Assembly: GCA_034508935.3 (NCBI GenBank) | Contig: CM067448.1 | Span: 60,033,947-60,097,946 of the forward strand | Direction: 5' to 3' | Source of the DNA: Berghia stephanieae | Taxonomy: Eukaryota > Mollusca > Gastropoda > Nudibranchia > Aeolidiidae | DNA length: 64,000 nt | Part shown: positions 46,801 to 58,033 of the stretch, piece by piece | Position numbering within the stretch: position 1 is the first letter of the stretch | Layout: every line of letters begins with the position of its first letter | Translations under genes and position numbers: made by a program | Notes under the pieces: generated by a model | What the model was told of the DNA's origin: nothing | Seen by the model: the letters and a program-made list of their open reading frames with translations, nothing else | Databases searched by the model: none

Positions 46801-49800
46801 CAATTTTGGAGATCTCAAAAGAGGTTTAGCTGTCCTATCTTCAACCTCCATGAGCTGAGAAACCATTTCATAACATGGAGACAGCACAACCAAACCATTG
46901 CAAGTATCACTTAAATCAAACTCACTTTGGGATTGGATAAACGTCTGCTATTCTTTTTATCAGATGGTGGAATATAGAGAGAATTTTGGAAGTGATTAGA
47001 AGACAATGAATCATTCCTATCATTCTCACCTGACTGAGAGTTTGATGTATTTTCACTCGAATTAGGTGATTCAGAGATTTATCCATCTTTTGAGATTCTA
47101 TCTTGTCTTCTTTGCAATAGGGAGAAGAAGAAACAAAATTCATCTCCTTTTAAAGAAGATTTATTGACAAATGTCTTTTTTGTAGTTTCAGCTTCACTTA
47201 TAAAACCAGCAGGTACAGAGGTTGATAGTTCTGAGCATGTTAAGTTGGGTAGCACTTCAGATGTGGGTGATGCAAATGCAACTGGAGTAGTAACATCTTG
47301 GGAGATGGGTGAGGAAGAAATATCCCTCTTTGCAAACTCATTGGATCCACTGTCCTGCAATTTGGTTACATCCTCGCAATCTGGCTTTGCAGAACTGCAA
47401 ATCATAATAAGTTTATTCCATACTCCATTCATATTTAAGAGTCGATCACTTTCGGATTTCATCCATTTATTGAAGTAGTCTATTATATGAGAACCCCATT
47501 TGTATAAAGTGGTTTTGTCTATGTGAGCAAAGAACATGTCAAGAATGTTGAGAATGGCCAAGGATGTTTCACTAAGTTCTTCTCTCCCATACAAATGGGA
47601 CTGACAAAGGAGCATCTCCAGTTTCTTTAAGATAAATTTTGTAATCTGAAAAAAAAAGAAAAAGGAATGGTTAAAATTGAAAGGCAAAAATTAAAAGGAT
47701 CAACTAGTAAAGCATGATATCCTCAAACATTTCATATTTTAGCCTATTTACTTTCAGTCTTTATAATGTAAAAAAAAAAAAAATCAAATAAATGAATATA
47801 ATGACATATGATTATTAAATAATTTAAAAAAATCAATATTCACCCACCATCTCATAACGTGTCATATCGGGATCATTTAGATAGATGACATTGAAATAAT
47901 ACAGTACTCTTGAATCAAGCACACTCTCGGAGGAGCAATAAGAATCCAAGAGTGCCAAAAACCGATGCCCATGGAAGGTAACACCTTATTATATAGATAA
48001 AATTCGGTCACCCAGCTCCAGCGTGCCATATTGCAGATATTCTGGAATTTGACTTGCTAGAGTCCTGCCAGTACTGTAGTTACATTATGGAATTTGGGTT
48101 AAGTTTATCTATGTTAAATTTGGGTGTATAAAACAAAGCTTTCATATTTCTGGTCATTTTACCTTTAAATCTATTCTTTTTGACATCTGATTGTCTCTGA
48201 CAAAAAACTACTTTAATTTTAAAAATAAAAAAGTTTGACTTGATATTTCGGATTGAACATCATACAGGTATATTCACATCAGTGAGTCATGGCTGGAAAA
48301 TGACAACTTTTAGACTGACGCATAAAAGGAAAGTTAGGTATTTCCACTAGGATTTAAAACCCATGACCTATCAATCCAAAGATGAGTGACATAGACTATT
48401 CCTTAGCTCACCTTTCCCCAAGGAATTTATGTCTTTATAAAAAAGGATAAGTTACAAATAATATTCAAAGTTTAATAGCATGCAATGGGAGGGGTTCCAA
48501 AAAGGTTAAATTGTACTGGACTCTCAAGCCAGAGAACAGGTTTCAATTCAGTGCTGAGTCAATGATTTTTTCTGACCCCTATAGCCATCCAGCAGTGATT
48601 GGGTAGTATGGTCTATTAACTCACTCAACCCAACTATATCCCAGGTTACTTTTACCCCATGCCTATTTATTACATTTTTCTGAGACAAATTATAGGCGTA
48701 GTATCAAAGCTAATGTTTTTAAAAATTTTTACATGTTAATGGAAGTTGAATAAAACTATCTATGTACATGCTCTACATTTTTTCCAATTTTGAAAAGTAG
48801 CAAAAATCTCTAGGATTGAGTGATTTAAAGCTAGTAGAAAGCATCCTATCAAAAAGGTTATTCAACCATTGTTCCTCTTTTTACCATTACAGAAACTGGG
48901 TTAAGCTTGAGCTTCATGAGCTTTATGACAAGGACAGTCCCTTTAAAAAAAAAAAAAACTTACCTGAAGTGGTGTACAGTGATCAAACAAGTTATATCTC
49001 ATCATCACTTCCATAACATCCAAATTCCAATCAAGGGAGGATGCTTGGTGGATGAGGTAGTCATGCATACGACTCGATAAAAGAACACAAACTCTAGTGA
49101 ACAGTGGACTCTGAAATTAACAAATTGGTTTAAAATAGTTTGAAACACAAGAGTGAAATGGCCGGTTTCAAATACTAGTGGGATATCCTCCATTATAAAA
49201 AAGGTTGTCAACAGTTAATTGGACACCATTTTATAGATGTATAAAGGGAATTTTGTTTTTGTTTTTAATATCAAAAGATTCAACATGACACACTGACATC
49301 AATAATAAATAGCATTTGTATAGGGCCCTACCCCATTTCCACAGGCTCTAGGCACTTTACATCCATAAAATAAAGGGTGGGGGTCTCGATAGTTCAGTTG
49401 GTAGAGCACTTGCTTCATACACAAAGGGACCGAGATTGATCCCGCGTGAAGTTGAGATATTTTTCTGACCTCTCTGTCCACCCAGCGGTGATTGGGTAGC
49501 TTGGTCTGTTAGGTCTGACAAAAAGTACTTTGTGATAGACTAGCATCCTATCCAAAGGGTAGCAAGTAATTACATTCACACTATGGAAATTGTGATAAAC
49601 TCCAGCTCCGTGTGACCAATGGCTCTAAAGAACTTCTAGATATTGACATTAGGTGCTGAATGAAATTAGCTTACTTATAATTTTTTTTTTTTTAAAGAGA
49701 GGAAGTGAACATATGAGTTCTGACAATTCATGGGATAACCCACTTGTCCTTGACAAAATCGCCAACTTTCCTCTCTTGTATTTTGACCCAATCTAATCTA

Positions 49801-51022
49801 TAAAACACACATCTTTAAAATGCAGCAGAATATTTCAAACAGGTCAGGACTGACTCCATGGCTGACAGTGTCAGTAAGTTGGTGGAGCAGTGATCTCTAA
49901 GTGAAAGGCGAAATTGTCATCCATACAATCCAATACTGAAGGAATGTTCAAGGTTACCAAGAGTAATATGCCAGTTTATGGCAAAAGGAAGATGGCGGAT
50001 TTAATCAGGTGGAGATGCCCTAATATAGTCAATACAGATATTTCGAATACATAGTCAGTCCTGATCATTAACTGACATCAATCTCTCTCTCCAACCTTTC
50101 TCAACCTGATCACCTCACTAACAAAATCATGTTTATGGTAAAGTACTGCCACTCAATGAATTACGTACACATCATAAACATCTGTATAAGAACTCGTAAT
50201 TAACAGATACATACAAAGTGAGTTATGTTGAAATGAGAATAAAATCCTTATTTTGTATTTATGTTGTTTCTTAAAATGTAATTGAATTTGCCCAGTATTG
50301 ATGTGTTTACTTATAATATAATTGATTGATGATTTGTTAGTATTCGTGTTGTTTCCTAAAGCATGACTTGCTTTTGTGATCTATGTTACTCCCTTACAAG
50401 GTGATAGTTCTAGACTTGTTTTGTATCTATTTTGTTTTTTACAATGTGAGCGATTTGATTTGTTTTATTTTCTTTATTTATTTATATATTTTTTTCACTT
50501 ATGGGGTGATTAGTTTGTCTTTTTTTAACATGATGTTTAACTAAAATATAATTGATTGTACTTTCTTTTCTTTTCATTCTTAATGGGAAAATCTCAATTA
50601 TTTTATGGTTTCTATTGGCAAATTGCTAAAAACAAACCTTTGAACCTTATCTTGAATAAAAACTTACCTTATCAAACCCATACTGCAAGCAAAGCTGGAA
50701 AAACAATGCAGCTTTGGAAATGTCCAGAGCACTTTCCATATATTTCTCAATTCCAAGAAGCAAATCATTATGCATAAAGTAATCTGCAAGTTGCAGAATT
50801 CCTGCAACGTCATGCTCTGTTACATTAATCTCGTTATTGTATAAACTTCGTACTACTTTACGAATAACGTTGACATCACAATGGAGATGAGAGAGGTCAA
50901 TGCTAGTTTCTCTTGTTTCTGTTCTTGTCGAAGCAGCGAAAGTAAAACTGGTCTTGAAGTACTCCAGGCTTGATGCCAAAATACATCTGAAATCAAATTG
51001 AATTGATTGAAGCAGAGAAATG

Positions 51023-51061
<39 letters not shown>

Positions 51062-53895
51062 TCTCTCTTCTTCTCTTCTCTTTTTTCTTTTTCTGTATGT
51101 ATGTAAATGTGTGATAAGTGTGTGAGGAAGGATGCATGTGCGTTTGTGTGTATATTTGTTTATGTGTATAATTATGAATAAATTTAAATACTGTTATTTC
51201 CTTCTACCATTATATTTTTACAGTTCATTTTATCTTTTGTTTATTAAATCTTATTTATTCTTTCTCACACAAGTAAGCTCATTTCATTCATCATCTAATG
51301 TCAGTATCTAGAAGTTCTTTAGAACCATTAGTCACATGGAGCTGGAGTTTATCACAATTTCCATAGTGTGAATGTAATTACTTGCTAGCCTTTTGATAGG
51401 ATGCTAGACCTTTGTAAACGAAGAACTTTGTATCATTATAATGAAAATGAGATAACTTATGTGAACTATGAAAACAATAAAGACTAATAAGTGCTATAAT
51501 TTTTTCGTGAGCCAAACGTATTTCAGCTATGATCATAAGTAAATAATCAAATTAACAGCATCTTAGTGGGATTCAATGCACAAAATTTTATTGAAAGCAC
51601 CAGGATAACACTCGCATACACACACATACACATACAAACACACATCTAAGAGTTCATTTAACAAACAGACAAATAAGGGGTGATCCCTGGCTTTATTGTC
51701 AAAAAAAAAACGTCTATCTCGATTTACAATTTTTAATGTCTTATATATTACTGGTTATAAAACTAAATTAGTTTTATTGGGCTTTGAAAGGGATCAATCT
51801 GTGTGGAAAATAAACTCTTTGTTTTGACTGCCTTGCTGAGAGACATTTTTTGAAATTTGTAATTTATACAACAATTGTCAAAATTATGTAAAATCTATAT
51901 TTTCTATTTTGCTTTAAACAAACTTTGTTTTAACATAACTGAAAATCTGGAAAAAAAATATTTAATGTATGCTTTTTCCACAACGGTTTATCAAGTTCCT
52001 GCAGTGAAACTGAATCTAATAGATAACATTCGTTCTCTGAGATTTTAGTGTCATTTATTCGTGTCAACTTCAAAGTAATCCCGTTCAATGTCAACACACA
52101 AATTGTAGTGCTGTTTATGTTTGTTTGTTCTAAAGAGTTTTATGGCGATTGCAACACATTGGGAGGAATGTTATCTCTAAGTGAAACATTGAGCATAGTT
52201 AACCCATTGAAATACTCTATTTATACGTAAATGTTCATATTTTAGTTGAGCATTGGAAACAGCAATATGACTTTCTCTTTGGTGATGTCCCTCAATACAT
52301 TCTGTTAATTTTCTATCAATTATTGTTGAAAAGTGGGCAATTGTTGGCCTTTCAAAATAATTTTTTGCCTATCTGGCACACATAAAATAAATTACAATTT
52401 TGTGACAGTTTAATTCAAGCTATATCACATGAATGTATGAATTCACGCCTACATCAAATAAAAACTTGTTACAGATAAAAATGTCTAAAAAATATTCTCT
52501 GAAAGAAAAAAATATAAATTGTGTGTTCACAATTTTGTAATATGTGATTGAAAGACGACCTTAGATATTTGTTTGTGAGGAAATGGTTGAAGATTTTTAT
52601 TACTTGATTTCTCCAATAAACAGGAAAAGGTATTGTTTCATTAATAGTGCTTGATCCGTGCAGAGGAAATTGATTCAAAACAAATTGACAAAATCTCTGA
52701 AACTGTGAGCAGATCAAATTCAAATCCACTGGTTGTTTTCAGCTGAAAAATTCACATTTGCGACCCTGAAGGATGAGTTCTAACATTTCGTTTTCAGCCA
52801 CAGATTAAAATAAAAGGATGAAAATAGACCTATCAATATCATTACAAAAAAATTCTATACTCTTAACTCCAATTATAGATTCAGACAGTCCCACTGCCCA
52901 CCGTGAATTCCATAAATCTGGTTTTTTGGGGTTTTTTTTGGGTTTTTTTAAAGGGTTTTACGGCGCTTGCAACACATTTAGGTTATATCAGCGCCAGTAA
53001 AAAGGAAGAAAATGGGATAGTAAAAAAAGTTCTAGAATTACAATTAAAGCATCCAAGAGAAAGGAAGACAAAGGGGAACTGGGAACCAATAGGGATCAGA
53101 TGCAGATTCCAAGAGCAAACCATCAATGTACTTAGTTTGAGATCACCTATAAGTCTCATCCGGACACAAGCACAAAATCCAACAAAGAGGAATACACTCA
53201 AATGCTTACATTATACATTAAAAATAACAAACATAATAATACATAACAGAGAGATGATTTACAAGGAAAAAAATATCATCTCCCAAAACAATAACTATGC
53301 ATTTGACTGTTTCCCTCCCAGCTAGGACTCAGGCCAGGGCCAGGACAAAACCAAGTAATCTCTTTCCAAGACAAAGACAGAAAGCAAGTTGGAAAACAGA
53401 TATAGGGGATAGAAGACACAGTATGTACCTCCCTGCCCACTATGGGAGGTCAGGAACCCAAACCAGTATAAATCTGGTTGGATGGAAACATCGTCCTGTA
53501 CCACTTGCTACATAAACATTTCTTTCACTGTGTACTGATCTCTCACACATCCATATATATTGGCATACAAGGCATCAAATTATAGATCTTTTTATTATCT
53601 TTAATTTGATATATTACGATTTATCCTATGTACGATGATTAACTACCATGAAATTTCAAATTTTTGGGAGCCACCTATCACAGGGCTCAGAAATTAATTA
53701 CACAAAACACAGCCAAATTATTAGCAAATAAAAGAGTTAAAACAAATCTAGTGGATGAAATTGGTCATACTTGTGTGCAAGGACTGGCTCACCACCAGTT
53801 TCAAAGGTTAGATCACAAAATTTTCCATCACTTTGTAGGGACAGCAACTGCTTTATCATCTTCCCCTCCCCATCTGGTCGAACTTTGATAAGCAT
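43822..53895 (-). CDS. BTB-BACK protein with divergent kelch-like C-terminus
   Basis: Probable CUL3 substrate adaptor of the KLHL/KBTBD type, by domain order only. Proposed exons, high to low: 53895-53771, 50986-50668, 49110-48964, 47925-47848, 47645-47198, 47109-47030, 46944-46667, 44707-43822; 2361 nt, 786 aa. Seen: BTB at about residues 20-130 (FCDLTFETGGEPVLAHKCIL, then ADYF), BACK-like helices to about 300, a Ser/Thr-rich linker about 300-400, then a propeller-like region (KLSLYFYDDDFRMWRAF; YNTETGEW; IYQFDFETKTF; IHVYNSKTQRL). Most junctions have good GT-AG sites and matching phase. The boundary 47110-47197 is a guess; the linker changes frame there and an error or decay is possible. 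An acceptor just before the ATG implies an upstream exon, which I could not place. The family member is not identified. Confidence 0.78.
44825..45576. repeat. three SINE-C copies, two direct and one inverted
   Basis: Plus-strand copy 44825-45147 (head CTATGTGGTCTTGTGGTC), plus-strand partial copy about 45196-45318, then a minus-strand copy about 45320-45576 with GCTCAAAGCGCTTTACAAGG. All lie in the last intron of the BTB gene; the outer two can pair. Confidence 0.8.
45985..46082 (+). repeat. SINE-B tail fragment
   Basis: AAAGGGTAGCTAGCAATTCT and CATGAGCCTTATGGCTCTGA match the 3' half of SINE-B. Confidence 0.6.
48520..48930 (+). repeat. SINE-B remnants
   Basis: An inner fragment (CCATCCAGCAGTGATTGGGT) near 48580-48620 and a tail fragment near 48835-48930 (GCATCCTATCAAAAAGGT, CTTCATGAGCTTTATG), separated by unrelated DNA. 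Confidence 0.5.
49376..49640 (+). repeat. SINE-B copy 5
   Basis: Head GATAGTTCAGTTGGTAGAGC, GGGACCGAGATTGATCCC, then TGTCCACCCAGCGGTGATTG and tail GACCAATGGCTCTAAAGAAC. In the BTB gene intron between exons 2 and 3. Confidence 0.8.
49641..50667. other. BTB gene intron, nothing further seen
   Basis: AT-rich sequence with T-runs; no repeat family or conserved frame that I can support. Confidence 0.5.
51312..51412 (-). repeat. SINE-B tail fragment
   Basis: TTCTTTAGAACCATTAGTCA, GGAGCTGGAGTTTATCACAA and TTGATAGGATGCTAG match the 3' half of SINE-B. Confidence 0.6.
52924..53467 (-). mobile_element. retroposon D, full copy with 12-bp TSD
   Basis: 544 bp; the minus strand starts CTGGTTTGGGTTCCTGACC and ends TTGCAAGCGCCGTAAAACCC with a short A-rich tail. 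Exact 12-bp target duplications ATAAATCTGGTT at 52912-52923 and 53468-53479. Lies in the first BTB intron. A D-tail scrap is at about 52110-52165. Confidence 0.85.
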
Positions 53896-53980
53896 TTTAA
53901 TACCTGGATAAAAAAATAATATCAAAGGCACTATTTATGTAAAAAAAATAATAAATAAATAAATAAATAAATAAATAAAT

Positions 53981-54267
53981 GAGCTTTCATATAGCGCAAT
54001 ATCTACTAAATGTGCTCAAAGTGCTTTACAAGGGGTCCCTGGTCAACAGCAACATTTAACATGTAGGACAGGACATGACGCCCGATATTACAATTTTTCA
54101 GACGAAGACAACGCTGTTAACGGCCAGGTATTCATTTTACACCTGAGTACAGTGAGAGAATGTGAGTAAAGAGCTTTTTCCAAGGACTCAACTATGCGCC
54201 GAGCGCGAGGCTCGAACCCAGGACCTTCCGATCCGAAAGCGAGTGTCATACCACTAGACCACATAGC
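53981..54267 (-). repeat. SINE-C copy with (AAAT)n tail
   Basis: Head at the right (GCTATGTGGTCTAGTGGTAT on the minus strand), tail end GCGCTATATGAAAGCTC, followed by (ATTT)n at 53948-53980. Confidence 0.85.
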
Positions 54268-54837
54268 AAACTTATTCAGTGTAACCCCTAGAGAGGTTAA
54301 ATAAATACTGAAAATATGGTTGAACTGAAATTAAAGAGACTAGGTAAGGTTATGGAATTCCTTTTATACATACACTGATTAAATGATTGGCATATACTCG
54401 ATGTCATATTTTTAGATTAGAGTATGCCCTTTCACTAGTCAAGTTGGCATTGTGTGGTATTCTTTCACGCTGTGCCCTTGCCTTCACGAACTCCTAGCTT
54501 GGTAATGACCAAAAGATTATGTCATAAAACAAGAGAATGATCTAGGAAAGCTCATTCCTGCGTTGTACTCAATAGCTCAACCAATGGAGTCATTTCCTTG
54601 AGCACCACTAACAGCAACTCACTTTTCATTTTAGTTTTGCAATTGCCATCTTGAATTGTGACATAAATTTTTGGTCAACCTGAGGCATAGCTATCTTAAA
54701 TACGTGCCTGTAACCGAATGCAATCCGCCCTACAGTTTGTGAGTATTTTTATGATATTATGTCACACAGATGAAGGAATTGCATTGTGATACCTGACAAT
54801 TTCATGTAAAGTTTTTTACTATCTCTATTGACATCTT

Positions 54838-54981
54838 CTTATAGCCTGAGAACATAGCTATCTTAAGCACTTGCCTGTCACTCAAAACGATCAGCCCTAC
54901 AGATCATAATCTGTATGCAGGTCTGATCGTTTTTAGTGACAGGCAAGTGCTTAAGATAGCTCTATGTTCTCAGGCTATAAG
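54838..54981. repeat. near-perfect palindrome, 57-bp arms
   Basis: Arms 54838-54894 and 54923-54981 are reverse complements apart from about three positions, around a 28-bp loop. Core ATAGCCTGAGAACATAGC and CTTAAGCACTTGCCTGTCAC. A diverged single arm (CTGAGGCATAGCTATCTTAA) lies at about 54670-54735. In the 5' flank of the BTB gene. Confidence 0.9.
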
Positions 54982-54984
54982 GTG

Positions 54985-56255
54985 TCCTTGGGTGTCACAA
55001 ACTAAAATTTCGTAATCTAAAAATTACAAAGCCACATGTGACTTCCCAAACCATGGAAAATAACACTTTAATTTACCAAAATCGGAAAATAAATTTAAAA
55101 GTTATGGGTTTTTAAAGTTTCATATTTTGATGATTTGTGAAGAAAAATAAATCTTGTTTAGGTAAAAAAAATAAAAATAAAAAAATAAAAAAAGACCAAA
55201 ATGGGAGGGCTAGTTGGGGCCCAGTAGTTCCCGGCATCATTCTTATTCTCTACATTCTAAGAAATGTTACAAGACACTCTTAGAGTTAGAGCTCTATATG
55301 CTTGTTGGTGATGTGCTAAAAATGTACCGAATTTTGTATTTTGACAATGATAACCACAGTGTCAGAGCTAAAGTTTAAATTTAAAATAAATCAAAAAGAG
55401 TAAGAGAGTCCAGAAATTGACGCCTTGGCCTTGACTAATATTACATGAGATAATGGACGTGTAAAAAGTTTCATGTTTTCCAAGGGAGGCCTTCCGAAAG
55501 CTCCTACATCCCCAGTATTCTTTGTTCTAGCAGGGGCAGAGGTTTGGGAGGGGGGAAACTTTTTTTTTAAGTCTCCCCCCTCCGTTAGAACATTATTAAA
55601 AAAAGTCTCCATTTTCCAAAGAAAAAGAAAGCAATTTGCATGACTGAGAAAGTCTTTTTGAGTCGAAGAACAATTTTAATTTTGACCTCAGGCAGGTCTG
55701 ACAACCGAAATTGTTATGAACTGTTTTCGCTTATGAACGCATTATTATAATTATTGAGTGAGATACGTTTTAGTTTTAATATAAGTAGATAACGATAACC
55801 GATAAGTAATAGACTATCTCTCAGATCAAACCAAACCAAATTAATTGGGCCCATGACAATTTGGGTTATCAGACCCGTACGTCACCCAGGCCCATCAACA
55901 AATCCAATATTAGTATTAGGATCTAGACCTAGAACCTAGTGCCAAGAGAGGATAGGAAATGGGCATCGGCATAGAATCATAGAATAGAACTAGAGAAGAC
56001 TAGTCTACTATCTAGTAGAGGCAAGAGCGGCCAGCCAAAATATATTTTATTAAATTAGTGGGCGGTTGCTAACCTAACTTATCTGTTGATCAAAGTCGGT
56101 TGATTATGATTATATTTTTCCCCAAAACAATATGTAAGCATTCATTCCAACAATAATAATTTGCCTGTCTCACTCAAAAAAGAAAGTAGGTGAGTAAGTG
56201 CGTCTTCACTACGTTCCTTGTTGTTTCCTGCCGGTCCGGTAAACCCCGCAAAGTG
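54985..56255. other. intergenic stretch, possible BTB upstream region
   Basis: No conserved frame seen. Contains GCCTTCCGAAAGCTCCT at 55489-55505, which recurs near 60.8 kb. The first exon and promoter of the BTB gene could lie here, but I see no decisive signal. Confidence 0.4.
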
Positions 56256-56260
56256 ATCTG

Positions 56261-56342
56261 CTTCGCGGATGTTTCTTCGCGGAAAATAAGGAGACGGTAA
56301 CTTCGCGGAGTCTACATTCGCTCAATAAAGGCACTATAAAAG
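56261..56342 (+). promoter_or_regulatory. TATA promoter with three CTTCGCGGA sites
   Basis: TATAAAAG at 56335-56342, about 164 nt before the ATG of the 203-aa gene. Upstream are three exact copies of CTTCGCGGA at 56261-56269, 56275-56283 and 56301-56309. The core TTCGCGG resembles E2F-type sites, but the binding factor is unknown. Confidence 0.65.
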
Positions 56343-56505
56343 ACTGTCTGCTCCATTCACCTCTCAAACTTGCTTGGAAGTCTTAACATCTCAAGATCCA
56401 AAATAGACGAAATACTTTAAATCATTTTAAAAAAAAATAATTCAGCTTTAGTCCCTCCGACTGTATTACGTTTAAAACTGAACTCGCCTTTTATTTGTCA
56501 AAATC

Positions 56506-57117
56506 ATGGCACCGATCAGATCAACCCTCGCCAGAGCTGGCACAATGGAGCTCACAGCAGATGAAGGCATCAATTATCTTAAAGCTGCAAGGAAAGATAC
56601 ACTCCTCAGGTTTCAAGGATTGGTGAAAGATAAACCAGCAACGCCGAGAGATGGCTCCATGGTATCAACAGCAAAAGAAGCCGAACTTTTTCTTGGCAAA
56701 AACAGACCGAGTGCGGATGCCCAAACCCGTGGTCAACAAAAACAGATCATAGACTTCAAAAGAGGTGCATCTTCACCCCAAAAGAAAGTAAAACTTACAA
56801 AACACAGCACGATTGCAGTGACAGCCAAAGAAAGCAAGGCTCTTCTTGGAGGGGTGAAACTTGGAAACACCCGTCGAAAAACGGTTAGAAACAACAAGTT
56901 GAAAACGAGCAACAAAAACATCAGAAAAACGACCGCCATTGCAAGGACTCTTGAAGAGGCCATGCATGTTTTATACTACGCACCTGACGTAAACGAGAGC
57001 ATCAAAACTCGTTCAGATTCAGACGACTCTTCTATCAGATATTCCCTGAAAAGGCTAGGCACCATGGAAAAAACAGCCAACGATGGTAGGACTTTCTTGA
57101 AGAGGAGTAGAAGATAA
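56506..57117 (+). CDS. unrecognised basic protein with five 17-aa repeats
   Basis: Intronless 203-aa frame, ATG in good context (AAAATCATGG), with a TATA promoter upstream. I do not recognise it. It contains five imperfect repeats starting at residues 10, 48, 99, 141 and 183, with pattern [RK]-x-[GST]-[TSA]-[MI]-x-x-T-[AL]-x-[ED]-[GAS]-x-x-[YFLV]-L, for example RAGTMELTADEGINYLK and RLGTMEKTANDGRTFLK. Linkers are rich in Lys, Arg, Asn, Ser and Thr, with likely nuclear signals (PQKKVKL; TRRKTVRNNK). No signal peptide, membrane segment or zinc site. The protein is strongly basic. Repeats conserved while linkers vary, and a frame open to the end, argue for a real gene. Nuclear or nucleic-acid-related function is inference only. 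No AATAAA is evident soon after the stop. Confidence 0.72.
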   Translation: MAPIRSTLARAGTMELTADEGINYLKAARKDTLLRFQGLVKDKPATPRDGSMVSTAKEAELFLGKNRPSADAQTRGQQKQIIDFKRGASSPQKKVKLTKHSTIAVTAKESKALLGGVKLGNTRRKTVRNNKLKTSNKNIRKTTAIARTLEEAMHVLYYAPDVNESIKTRSDSDDSSIRYSLKRLGTMEKTANDGRTFLKRSRR

Positions 57118-57394
57118 AGAAAAAAGATTGAACAGAGAAGTTACCTTGTCCGTGTAATGGGAGGATCTTTTTATCGATATTTTCTGTATGGGATCAATCG
57201 TACTATAGACATAGAAACAGAACAAAGAATTTTACAAATCTTGTGTGCAATGGATTTCATTTGATTATATGGATTTACTACTGCTATTGATTGCAGAAAT
57301 ATTATGTGCTCATTTCATCAGCATTGAGAACTGTTTCGTAAAACTCACAAAATACGCCAGTCAAATGCAGTGCTATTCAATTCTTGGAAGAAAA

Positions 57395-57525
57395 CTGTGT
57401 GTAACCATGAACGTTTATAGTCTGGTTAATACAGTTTAGTGAGAATTACTCATAAACGCGGATGGCAAAAAAAAAAAAACATAACAAAAGACCTGAGTGG
57501 CGTCAACTTCGAACTATCTATTTTA
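57395..57525. repeat. 130-bp repeat shared with 31786
   Basis: Same ordered blocks as near 31.8 kb: TGTGTAACCATGAAC, TATAGTCTGGTTAATACAGT and ACGCGGATGGCAAAAA, here with an expanded A-run. It begins about 280 bp after the stop of the repeat-protein gene and could fall in its 3' UTR. Confidence 0.7.
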
Positions 57526-57619
57526 TAACCGATTGACTGGTGTATCTAGGTATTAACTTCAACATTGTATTTATCTCAGCTATCAAAAACATGTGTGCTG
57601 TGGGACTCCAAGATCAAGA

Positions 57620-57682
57620 CAATAATAATAATAATAATAATAATATTAATAATAATAATAATCATAATCATAATAATAATAA
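57620..57682. repeat. (AAT)n microsatellite
   Basis: AAT units with CAT interruptions. Confidence 0.9.
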
Positions 57683-57808
57683 TTTGGTCGACTCCTACAA
57701 GTAGAAGTAAGCCATCAAACTTATGTTGAAGTTATAAAATACATGAACATAGAATAAGCGTTGTCACTTTTGTGTTCATAATATGTATTCTTTATGTATT
57801 ATATGATG

Positions 57809-57812
<4 letters not shown>

Positions 57813-57891
<79 letters not shown>
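57813..57891. repeat. (GA)n microsatellite
   Basis: About 39 uninterrupted GA units. Confidence 0.97.
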
Positions 57892-57894
<3 letters not shown>

Positions 57895-58033
57895 TGTTTA
57901 ACTTTTGATCACCCAACATTTTACATCTCATTGTAAAATATGTGAATATTTCATAATTTGACATTAAATCTTTTATGTGTCTTACTGGTTTGTTTGTTTT
58001 TGGATTAATTAACATACCATTTTTTAAAAATTT

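Noticed and set aside
47848-48110. Longer version of BTB exon 4 reaching 48.1 kb
   Set aside because: The extended frame meets two stops, while an acceptor after CTCCTCCGAG at 47926 gives the right phase and follows a pyrimidine-rich tract.
56733-56967. Minus-strand hydrophobic frames inside the repeat-protein gene
   Set aside because: Antisense shadows of Lys/Arg-rich codons; no independent start or splice signals.
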